NCBI GenBank assembly: GCA_958448635.1
Contig: CAUDEQ010000031.1
Span: 1-21,172, forward strand
Reading direction: 5' to 3'
Length of the DNA: 21,172 nt
Origin: an uncultured Bacillota bacterium
GTDB lineage: Bacteria; Bacillota; Clostridia; Peptostreptococcales; Anaerovoracaceae
Positions 15,158 through 21,172 of the stretch are shown here, piece after piece (position 1 is the first letter of the stretch; each line of letters opens with the position of its first letter). Below the pieces are notes generated by a model. That model had not been told where the DNA came from. It searched no databases and saw only the letters and a program-made list of their open reading frames with translations. Made by a program: the position numbers and the translations under genes.

Positions 15158-15922
15158 ATGAATATATTGGTCGCCAACGACGACGGGATACAGGCAAGAG
15201 GAATAGGAGAGCTGGTGAGATCCCTCTCGGAAGTGGCAACGGTATATGTGTGCGCTCCCGATGGCCAGAGAAGCGCCAGCGGTCACGGAATAACGGTTTC
15301 AAAGCCCATAACGGCCGAGGAGACGGAGTTCGAAAATGCAGCCATGGCCATTAAGTTTTCGGGAACTCCGGCGGATTGCGTGAAGCTGGGCATGAAGATA
15401 CTGGAGGAAAGAGGCATCAGGATAGATATGGTGTTCTCCGGCATAAATCACGGAGGTAACCTGGGAACGGACACATTGTATTCGGGGACGGTATCGGCAG
15501 CATTGGAGGGCACGATATGCGGAGTGCCTTCGGTGGCGGTATCCGTCGACAGTCATAAGGCGGAGTATTTTGAATATGCATGCCATCTGGCGGTGGAGGC
15601 GGTAAGGAAGGCATACGGCAGGATGTCGCCTGACACGGTGCTCAACATCAATACGCCAAATCTCCCCAGAGAAGAGATAAAGGGATTGAAATACACGACT
15701 CTCGGAAATCGTGAATACAAGGAATTCTTCGCACCTATAGAGGGTGAAGACGGCAGGAAAGAATATAGATATTCAGGAGAGCCGGTGATATATGAGGGAC
15801 TGCCGGACACCATAGACGTGATAGCGATGCAGGACGGATATGCCAGCATAACGCCGCTGCACCGCGACCTTACAGACTATGGTCTGGCGGATAAAATAAG
15901 CGAATGGAGGATAGACGAATGA
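15158..15922 (+). CDS. surE: 5'/3'-nucleotidase SurE
   Basis: This 254-residue metal-dependent nucleoside monophosphate phosphatase hydrolyses 5'- and 3'-nucleotides. The start MNILVANDDGI carries the metal-binding Asp8 and Asp9. Then follow APDGQRSASGHGIT (near 33-46), with the Ser ligand region, and the conserved SGINHGGNLG TDTLYSGTVSAA region near 95-115 with the Asn ligand. The length is normal for SurE. The start is supported by GAGGTG upstream. Its TGA overlaps the ATG of the next gene (ATGA), so the isochorismatase-fold hydrolase is translationally coupled to it. No signal peptide is present, so the enzyme is cytoplasmic. Confidence 0.96.
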   Translation: MNILVANDDGIQARGIGELVRSLSEVATVYVCAPDGQRSASGHGITVSKPITAEETEFENAAMAIKFSGTPADCVKLGMKILEERGIRIDMVFSGINHGGNLGTDTLYSGTVSAALEGTICGVPSVAVSVDSHKAEYFEYACHLAVEAVRKAYGRMSPDTVLNINTPNLPREEIKGLKYTTLGNREYKEFFAPIEGEDGRKEYRYSGEPVIYEGLPDTIDVIAMQDGYASITPLHRDLTDYGLADKISEWRIDE

Positions 15923-16464
15923 GCATGATCGTAAGAGACAATGCAGCCTTTGTTGCAATAGATTTTCAGGAAAAGCTAATGCCTGTAATGAGCGAAGCTC
16001 AGAAGCTTGAAGAAAAGACAGTAAAACTGATAAAGGGACTGAAAGCCCTGGAAATACCGGGCATCGTAACACAGCAATACACTAAGGGCATAGGGCAGAC
16101 GATACCTTCCGTGGCAGAAGCTCTCGGAGAGTTTGAGCACGTTGAAAAAAACACATTCAGCTGTATGGCAAACGAAGAATTCGTATCAAGGCTTGAAGCT
16201 CTTGGAAAAAAAGATATAATAGTATTTGGAATAGAAGCTCATATATGCGTGCAGCAGACGGTGCTTCAGCTGATGGAAGCGGGCTACAATGTATATCTGG
16301 CAGTGGACTGCATCTCTTCCAGAAGCGAGGAGGATAAGCTGTGGAGCATCACCAGAATGGGTGAGGCCGGAGCTGCGATAACAACCTACGAGGCTGTATT
16401 GTATGAGATCCTCGGAAGCTCCAAGGCAGAAGGCTTCAAGGCCGTATCTGCCATAGTGAAATAA
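15919..16464 (+). CDS. Isochorismatase-family cysteine hydrolase
   Basis: This 181-residue alpha/beta hydrolase of the isochorismatase superfamily has a visible triad: Asp15 in VAIDFQ, Lys77 in EKNTFS and nucleophile Cys110 in EAHICVQQT. The metal-binding Asp-x-His motif of nicotinamidases is absent, and the sequence VTQQYTKGIGQT fits the YcaC-like group of unknown substrate. The start at 15919 is chosen because GGAGG (15906-15910) lies 8 nt upstream and ATG overlaps the surE stop; the in-frame ATG at 15904 precedes that site. It is coupled to surE. Its physiological substrate cannot be read from the sequence. Confidence 0.9.
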   Translation: MSMIVRDNAAFVAIDFQEKLMPVMSEAQKLEEKTVKLIKGLKALEIPGIVTQQYTKGIGQTIPSVAEALGEFEHVEKNTFSCMANEEFVSRLEALGKKDIIVFGIEAHICVQQTVLQLMEAGYNVYLAVDCISSRSEEDKLWSITRMGEAGAAITTYEAVLYEILGSSKAEGFKAVSAIVK

Positions 16465-16490
16465 AAACGTTATCGGGAGAAAAAATTTAA

Positions 16491-17423
16491 ATGTATATGT
16501 TTGACAACAGAATATCCATAGACAACAGGGAAATACTGGAGAAGTATCTCAATGGATATGAATATAAAACATCCGGATTGTCATTTTCCGCGCAGTACAT
16601 GTGGAGGGATATAAACAAATTCAGCTGGGATATGATGGGGGAATACATGTGTATCTCCGGAATAAGCCATCTTGAGCTGGAGGAGGGCATAGAGCTGCCC
16701 TTCATGTTCCCTCCGCTGACAGCTGACGGAGAATACAATAAGGATGCATTGCGTGAGACCATCTATAAGAGCAGGGAATACTTCGAGAAGAAGGGGCATC
16801 CCTTCAGCCTCAGGCTCGTGCCTTTCCATGTGATGGAGATAATAAAGGAGGCTGTGCCTGAGATGCACTTCATAGATGACAGACCTAATTATGATTACAT
16901 CTATCTGACCCAGGATCTGATAGATCTTAAGGGAAAGGCTTTTCACGGAAAGAAGAATCATCTGAACTATTTCAAAAAGACGTATGAATACGAGTACGTG
17001 GAGCTGACCTCAGACATGGCTGATGACGCCATGAAGTTCATATCGGATTTCAACAAGAGAAAGGATGTGCCGGCTCACGAGATGGAGCTGCTGAAGATGG
17101 AAGAGGAAGCAATGGAGGATGTTTTCAGAAACATCGAGGCTGTGGGTTACAGCGCCGGAGCAATTCTCATCGATGGCAGCATCGAGGCTATAGCCATAGG
17201 AGGTAAGCTGGGAAAGAAAACCATAACGGAGCATGTGGAAAAGGCAAATGTGGAGTACAGAGGACTGTATCAGGCCATAAACAACGAGTTCTGTAAAAAT
17301 GTGGCGGCAAAGGCAAAGTATATCAACAGGGAAGAGGACATGGGAATTCCTAACCTGAGAAAAGCCAAGCTGTCGTACAAGCCTGTAAAGCTTCTGGAAA
17401 AATATATAGGAGTATTTAAATAG
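16491..17423 (+). CDS. DUF2156 domain-containing protein
   Basis: This 310-residue protein is of the DUF2156 type, related to the GNAT-fold catalytic part of phosphatidylglycerol lysyltransferases (MprF). It has the typical opening with FSAQYMWRDIN (near 28-38) and the central KKNHLNYFKKTYEYEYVEL stretch (near 154-172). The later region GAILIDGSIEAIAIGGKLG is followed by NREEDMGIPNLRKAKLSYKP, in the position expected for the acyl-donor fold. No membrane helices are present, so it is not a full MprF flippase. The stand-alone clostridial form has no settled function. It starts after GGGAGA, 27 bp after the hydrolase gene, and is probably the last gene of this group. No terminator was seen immediately after it. 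Confidence 0.83.
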   Translation: MYMFDNRISIDNREILEKYLNGYEYKTSGLSFSAQYMWRDINKFSWDMMGEYMCISGISHLELEEGIELPFMFPPLTADGEYNKDALRETIYKSREYFEKKGHPFSLRLVPFHVMEIIKEAVPEMHFIDDRPNYDYIYLTQDLIDLKGKAFHGKKNHLNYFKKTYEYEYVELTSDMADDAMKFISDFNKRKDVPAHEMELLKMEEEAMEDVFRNIEAVGYSAGAILIDGSIEAIAIGGKLGKKTITEHVEKANVEYRGLYQAINNEFCKNVAAKAKYINREEDMGIPNLRKAKLSYKPVKLLEKYIGVFK

Positions 17424-17438
17424 GATTAGCTTGTTTAA

Positions 17439-17466
17439 AACATGTTGTAATGTTGAAAGTTAACAT
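17439..17466 (+). promoter_or_regulatory. Palindromic leader sequence before the thiolase gene
   Basis: The 8-bp palindrome AACATGTT (17439-17446) is followed by an imperfect 17-bp palindrome (ATGTT 17450-17454, AACAT 17462-17466, 7 nt between). Both sit where a repressor could act on the thiolase gene. The second resembles half of a Rex-type site, but its spacer is one base short. No good promoter hexamers were found in this gap, so the transcription start is unclear. Confidence 0.3.
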
Positions 17467-17487
17467 ATTTTAAGGAGGAAATTTATT

Positions 17488-18666
17488 ATGAGAGATGTTG
17501 TAATTGCAAGTGCTGTAAGAACACCAATCGGAAGCTTCGGAGGTTCCCTCAAAGGAACAGCAGCAAGAACCCTTGGCGCTATAGCCATCAAGGAAGCTGT
17601 TAAGAGAGCAGGAATCGATCCGGCTACAATAGATGAAGTGTTATACGGATGCGTACTGCAGGGCGGACTGGGACAGAACGTTGCCAGACAGGCAGCTCTG
17701 GATGCCGGAATTCCAAAGGAAGTTCCTGCAATGACCCTGAACAAGGTTTGCGGATCCGGTCTGAGAACAGTTTCACTGGCAGCTCAGATGATCAAGGCCG
17801 GCGACGCTGATATAGTTGTTGCCGGAGGTACTGAGAACATGTCAGCAACAGCATATGCTATCCCTTCAGGAAGATGGGGCGCAAGAATGAACGATACTAA
17901 GATGATCGACATGATGACTAACGACGGTCTCATCTGTGCGTTCAACAATTATCACATGGGTATAACTGCTGAAAACGTTTGCGAGCAGTGGGGACTCACA
18001 AGAGAAGAACTGGATGCATTCGCAGCTTCTTCACAGCAGAAGGCATGTGCAGCAGTAGCAGCAGGCAGATTCAAGGATGAAATCGTTCCGGTTGAAATCC
18101 CTCAGAAGAAGGGCGATCCAAAGATCTTCGATACTGACGAATATCCAAAGGAAGGCGTAACAGCAGAAGGAATCGCAAAGCTCAGACCTGCTTTCAAGAA
18201 GGACGGTATGGTAACTGCAGCAAACGCTTCAGGTATCAATGATGCAGCAGCAGCCCTCATCGTTATGTCAAAGGAAAAGGCTGACGAGCTGGGAATCAAG
18301 CCTCTCTGCACTATCAAATCATATGCTTCAGCAGGCGTAGACCCTAGCATCATGGGCGTTGGTCCTGTTCCTGCATGCCAGAAGGCTCTCGACAAGGCCG
18401 GCATGACCATCGGCGACATCGATCTGATCGAAGCAAACGAAGCATTTGCAGCTCAGTCAGTAGCAGTAGCTAAGGATCTGGGATTCGATATGGAGAAGGT
18501 TAACGTTAACGGCGGAGCTATCGCTCTTGGTCACCCGATCGGAGCTTCCGGCGCAAGAATCCTCGTTACTCTGATCCACGAAATGATCAAGAGAGATTCC
18601 AAGACCGGTCTGGCTACTCTGTGCATCGGCGGCGGACAGGGAACAACTGTTATCGTTGAAAGATAA
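17488..18666 (+). CDS. thlA: Acetyl-CoA acetyltransferase (thiolase)
   Basis: This 392-residue cytoplasmic enzyme condenses two acetyl-CoA into acetoacetyl-CoA. The acyl-accepting Cys88 lies in NKVCGSGL, the catalytic His349 in GGAIALGHPIGASGAR, and the second catalytic Cys379 in CIGGGQGTT. Length and motifs are those of biosynthetic thiolases (ThlA/AtoB). In Clostridia the enzyme feeds butyrate or related fermentation. The other genes of that route (hbd, crt, bcd-etf) are not in this window. An AAGGAGG site lies about 8 nt upstream. Codon choice is more biased toward a few codons than in the neighbours, a sign of high expression. It is a single-gene unit ending in a strong terminator. The symbol is by homology. 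Confidence 0.95.
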   Translation: MRDVVIASAVRTPIGSFGGSLKGTAARTLGAIAIKEAVKRAGIDPATIDEVLYGCVLQGGLGQNVARQAALDAGIPKEVPAMTLNKVCGSGLRTVSLAAQMIKAGDADIVVAGGTENMSATAYAIPSGRWGARMNDTKMIDMMTNDGLICAFNNYHMGITAENVCEQWGLTREELDAFAASSQQKACAAVAAGRFKDEIVPVEIPQKKGDPKIFDTDEYPKEGVTAEGIAKLRPAFKKDGMVTAANASGINDAAAALIVMSKEKADELGIKPLCTIKSYASAGVDPSIMGVGPVPACQKALDKAGMTIGDIDLIEANEAFAAQSVAVAKDLGFDMEKVNVNGGAIALGHPIGASGARILVTLIHEMIKRDSKTGLATLCIGGGQGTTVIVER

Positions 18667-18698
18667 GAGAAGACAGATATAGACTTAAAAAGCAAATT

Positions 18699-18739
18699 AA
18701 AAGATGATAAGGATCCGGTGATCCTTATCATCTTTTTTT
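18699..18739 (+). terminator. Strong terminator after the thiolase gene
   Basis: A 17-bp perfect stem (18699-18715 with 18720-18736) closes a 4-nt CGGT loop and is followed by seven T residues on the + strand. On the - strand the stem is followed by TTTTAATTTG, so it may also stop the convergent lipoprotein transcript. Confidence 0.94.
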
Positions 18740-18823
18740 CATGGTGAGCATAAAGCAGCGGCCTTTCCGCGCTCTGCGGCTTTTTCTTCGACGGCTGCAG
18801 TCTTTACACACTCCGTAAGCTCG

Positions 18824-20827
18824 TTATTTTTCGAGGCCGAGAGCCTTGATAACGTCCTCATGGCCTTCGGAAGGGAAGGCAACGATGAATTCGTTGTGAA
18901 GGTTATCCTCGTCGTAGCTGGTGTACCAGCCGTAAACGAGACGCTCGAAGCTTTCTATCACATATCCGTCCTGGTTGTGGTCGGTGGTGTCATATGGATC
19001 TGCCAGGATCAGAACATCGTCCTGTGTGGCATCAGGCGTGCCCATATCATCGTATCCGACTATTACCTGCCAATGACCGCCCCATTCATCCCAGCCTATC
19101 ATCATAGGGATATCGTTTTCGAGAAGATAAGGAATGAGACCGTACCAGCCTTCAGTGGTGCCTGCCTGGAGGCAGTAGTCGCCGATATACGATTCCTCGC
19201 CTTCAGGATCGTCCAGATCCTTGTTGGTGAACCATACCCAGTCCTGACCATGCTCTTCATTCATGTATGTAAATATGTCCTCCATGTCGCTGAGAAGCGT
19301 GCCCGGATAATCCTTTTCGGCTCTCTTGCTGCCGAGGCTTATTTCCGTTTCATCCTCCAGCATACCGTACCAGTTCATAACCATTGAAGCGGAGGACATG
19401 CCGCATGACCATTCGGTGGCCTGCTGCAGCGTCTGGAAGTTGCTCAGTATCTTGAGGGTGTCTGTATCCTCCATGTTGTAGAAATCGAAGAACTTGTAAT
19501 ATGCGGAGTAATTGTGGTCGCCGGATCTTTCATATCCGCCTGTTGCAGCTCCGGCAAGTCCGTTGTCGCCAATGGCCTCGGTTTCAGGATAATACTTCTG
19601 AATGTCCTCTGCAGTATTTCCATAAGGCATCTTGTTATCATCGGTGAATACGCCGACATTGTCATAATCGGCAGTTATGCCTTCACCCATTACAGGCTCG
19701 TATTCCCAGCCCTTTACAGGAGCTGCGGTTATGAATTTAGTGCCTGCGATGCCGGAGGACGGCGATGTCCATGTGCCGTATACCAGTCTTTCATATGATT
19801 CGATGGCATATCCGTTGTTGTTGTGATCCGTGGTGTCGTAAGGATCCATCACGATGAGAACGTCGTCCAGAGTGTCCTCCGTTCCGAGGTTGTCATATCC
19901 GATGATGGTCTGGTAATGCCAGCCGTAGGAATTCCAGCCTACGATGATAGGATAGCCGGCAGCCAGCTGCTTCTGCACCCATGAAGGATCCATCAGAAGC
20001 TCCTCATTGCCCTCCTGATCGGAGGAGGTTATCTTCCATTCGCCTGTGATTCCCAGCTCGGTCAGCTTGTTGAAAACGTTTTCCATTTCGTTGATTTCGG
20101 TTCCTCGTGCAAAACCGCCGTTTTCAGATGCTCCGCGCAGCGCCGCCAGATCCAGATCGTTGAGACCGTCTCTTACGCCGTACCATTCAAGCACTGTGGC
20201 GATGGACGCCAGACCGCAGGTCCAGCCGGTGGTCTGAAGATATGTCTTGTAGCCGGTCAGCATGGTCAGCGTGTCGCTGGAGGTTGTATTGTAATAGTCG
20301 ATATCAGACCAATATGTGCTGTCAGGCAGGTTGTTGAAATCAGTGGTGCCGCTGTAATCTCCCAGCTTGAAGCCCGACAGGATCCTTTCGCCCATTGGGA
20401 TTCTGTATTCTGCGGAATAAATTGCCGCACCTGTGGCATCGTCGACAGCAGGATCAGAATCAGCGCCTGCTCCGTCTATCCACATGGCGTCTTCATCCCA
20501 GAATTCCGCCTTGTTTTCATAAGGAACTATCTCAACCTTGGTGGCTATGCCATCGTCACCCTTGCCGGAAACCTTTGTGAAGTTTCCAACCACGGTATCC
20601 TCTGACAGCTCGCCGGCTTCAAATTTTTCGGATTCAGCGTTCCAAATCAGAATTTCCGCATCGTCGCTTATCTGATTGTTGTTGATCAGACCGTCGGTGT
20701 ATTCACCGGTGAGGATGAAATGCTCCGGCGCAGTGGCGTCAGGCTCAGCAGGCTCGCTTCCGCATCCCGCCAGACTGAATGCCATAACCATGGATAACGA
20801 CAATGCTATTGCCAGTAACTTCTTCAT
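18824..20827 (-). CDS. Secreted lipoprotein with two tandem C39-like papain-fold domains
   Basis: This 667-residue protein has a lipoprotein signal with lipobox LAGC (cleavage before Cys22), so it is probably anchored outside the membrane. After an N-terminal region (about 25-175) come two homologous domains of the peptidase C39-like 2 type. The first (about 180-370) has TTGWTCGLAS with Cys204, GWHYQTIIGYD with His304, and MDPYDTTDH with Asp328. The second (about 450-655) has ATEWSCGMSS with Cys475, GGHWQVIVGYD with His585, and ADPYDTTDH with Asp610. Both keep the triad. The motif DHNxxGYxIESxERLVYG recurs in each. Its target is unknown, and no ABC transporter or peptide precursor lies nearby. 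The ribosome binding site AGGAGGT lies 8 nt before the ATG. Confidence 0.88.
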   Translation of the reverse strand: MKKLLAIALSLSMVMAFSLAGCGSEPAEPDATAPEHFILTGEYTDGLINNNQISDDAEILIWNAESEKFEAGELSEDTVVGNFTKVSGKGDDGIATKVEIVPYENKAEFWDEDAMWIDGAGADSDPAVDDATGAAIYSAEYRIPMGERILSGFKLGDYSGTTDFNNLPDSTYWSDIDYYNTTSSDTLTMLTGYKTYLQTTGWTCGLASIATVLEWYGVRDGLNDLDLAALRGASENGGFARGTEINEMENVFNKLTELGITGEWKITSSDQEGNEELLMDPSWVQKQLAAGYPIIVGWNSYGWHYQTIIGYDNLGTEDTLDDVLIVMDPYDTTDHNNNGYAIESYERLVYGTWTSPSSGIAGTKFITAAPVKGWEYEPVMGEGITADYDNVGVFTDDNKMPYGNTAEDIQKYYPETEAIGDNGLAGAATGGYERSGDHNYSAYYKFFDFYNMEDTDTLKILSNFQTLQQATEWSCGMSSASMVMNWYGMLEDETEISLGSKRAEKDYPGTLLSDMEDIFTYMNEEHGQDWVWFTNKDLDDPEGEESYIGDYCLQAGTTEGWYGLIPYLLENDIPMMIGWDEWGGHWQVIVGYDDMGTPDATQDDVLILADPYDTTDHNQDGYVIESFERLVYGWYTSYDEDNLHNEFIVAFPSEGHEDVIKALGLEK

Positions 20828-20868
20828 TGTCTGTGACCTCCTTTTACCAGATTTTACTTAACAAATAT

Positions 20869-20897
20869 ATTATACAAAAGTTTGATTGATAACTCAA
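20869..20897 (-). promoter_or_regulatory. Promoter of the C39-like lipoprotein gene
   Basis: On the - strand TTGAGT (20892-20897) and TATAAT (20869-20874) are separated by exactly 17 bp, a near-consensus housekeeping promoter. Transcription should start near 20862, about 35 nt before the ATG. Confidence 0.8.
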
Positions 20898-20910
20898 TAT
20901 AATTATCAAT
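20885..20910 (-). promoter_or_regulatory. Inverted repeat spanning the -35 region, possible operator
   Basis: ATTGATAA (20885-20892) and TTATCAAT (20903-20910) are perfect 8-bp inverted arms 10 bp apart. The -35 hexamer lies almost wholly between them. The placement would let a dimeric regulator block RNA polymerase, but the A/T-rich composition makes chance occurrence possible. Confidence 0.4.
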
Positions 20911-21060
20911 TTATTCTGAAAATTCTTTCTAAAGCAAAGCCCGCTCTGAGGGAAGGACGTCTGATGCAAAGCGCCGCACGGCTCCGGAAATTACCACGTC
21001 TGTTGTTGCATTTACATACCATGTTTTGATATAATCCCGTCTTTTACACTTAATTAGCCA
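20911..21060. other. Gene-free part of the 20828-21124 intergenic region
   Basis: No coding sequence, RNA gene or repeat is supported in this 150-bp part. It has a GC-richer block (about 20938-20990) between A/T-rich flanks. A possible + strand promoter (TTGCAT 21006-21011, TATAAT 21030-21035, 18 bp apart) has no obvious gene to drive before the hairpin at 21065. Confidence 0.5.
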
Positions 21061-21103
21061 AAAAAGCTTGCTATCCCTTGGTGTTACCGGGATGGCAAGC
21101 TTC
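21061..21103 (-). terminator. Terminator for a leftward gene beyond the right edge
   Basis: AAGCTTGCTATCCC (21065-21078) pairs with GGGATGGCAAGCTT (21090-21103) through a 14-bp stem containing one G-U pair. The As at 21061-21066 become a T-tract on the - strand, so it best terminates leftward transcription coming from the right. Confidence 0.8.
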
Positions 21104-21124
21104 TGTGTTTTGCAACGATATGTG

Positions 21125-21172
21125 CTATTTTTTTGTCTGTGTGCTCGTTTTCTGTTTGGTCGATCTGATAAT
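21125..21172 (-). CDS. Possible C-terminal end of a leftward gene (partial)
   Basis: On the - strand the frame entering from the right edge reads RSTKQKTSTQTKK then TAG (21125-21127). It is a lysine/threonine-rich tail that stops 21 bp before the leftward terminator. This is only 15 codons, and another frame is also open until inside the hairpin, so the call rests on spacing to the terminator and the plausible tail. No function can be assigned. Confidence 0.35.
   Translation of the reverse strand: MIRSTKQKTSTQTKK

Noticed and set aside
15919..16464. Nicotinamidase assignment for the isochorismatase-fold gene next to the sirtuin
   Set aside because: The Asp-x-His metal-binding motif of nicotinamidases is absent, although the Asp-Lys-Cys triad is present.
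17450..17466. Rex operator before the thiolase gene
   Set aside because: The site has a 3-bp rather than 4-bp centre and a poor left half, so it is kept only as an unassigned palindrome.
18740..18823. Second terminator between the lipoprotein gene and the thiolase terminator
   Set aside because: A GC-rich imperfect hairpin near 18751-18786 has bulges and no consistent T-tract; the nearby 17-bp stem is sufficient.
21006..21035. A + strand promoter near the right edge
   Set aside because: TTGCAT-18-TATAAT is acceptable by sequence but has no gene or credible RNA downstream, and would be antisense to the leftward transcript inferred from the terminator.
1..21172. tRNA, rRNA, riboswitch, CRISPR array, transposase or prophage genes
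   Set aside because: Looked for by eye on both strands; no cloverleaf, regularly spaced repeat array, transposase motif or phage gene was recognised.

Overview
The window looks like chromosomal DNA from a strictly anaerobic Firmicute (class Clostridia). The evidence is a complete rnf operon in the clostridial order C-D-G-E-A-B, Fe-S-rich proteins, a thiolase of the acetyl-CoA acetyltransferase type, strong AGGAGG-type ribosome binding sites, heavy use of AGA/AGG arginine codons, and small clostridial-type families (TIGR00266/AIM24, DUF2156, and the radical SAM/DUF4130 DNA-repair pair). A member of the Anaerovoracaceae (Family XIII) or a close relative would fit, but this is an inference from style. 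No phage, insertion sequence, tRNA, rRNA or CRISPR array is visible.

Region 1 (1-4675, + strand) is the distal part of an operon. It encodes a SAM methyltransferase, a C-GCAxxG-C-C cysteine protein, a PaaK-like AMP-forming ligase without its C-terminal domain, an XdhC/CoxI protein, and a MobA/MocA-like nucleotidyltransferase fused to a histidine phosphatase. The order matches the Desulfovibrio vulgaris DVU_1551-1556 neighbourhood, which I recall lying beside an aldehyde-oxidoreductase-like molybdoenzyme (DVU_1559). The set looks like a poorly characterised maturation system for a molybdenum hydroxylase and its pterin cofactor, and is the best candidate here for an undescribed system. It ends in a strong terminator at 4622-4672.

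Region 2 (4760-9908, + strand) is the six-gene rnf operon. The complex couples ferredoxin oxidation and NAD+ reduction to ion export. It ends at a 14-bp perfect palindromic terminator shared with a convergent patatin-like lipase gene (9923-11068, - strand).

Region 3 (11148-13520, + strand) holds a well-formed promoter, a radical SAM protein of the putative DNA modification/repair family with an unusual repeat-bearing insertion, and its usual partner, a DUF4130/TIGR03915 protein.

Region 4 (13534-17423, + strand) has a separate promoter (TTGAAT-17-TATAAT) followed by AIM24-like, sirtuin, SurE, isochorismatase-fold and DUF2156 genes, mostly closely spaced housekeeping functions.

Region 5 (17424-21172) has a highly expressed-looking thiolase gene, a 17-bp-stem terminator, and a convergent gene for a secreted lipoprotein with two tandem C39-like papain-fold domains, driven by a near-consensus promoter with a possible operator. 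The right edge carries a leftward terminator and perhaps the last codons of another gene.

Family names rest on recognised motifs and memory. No database search was run.
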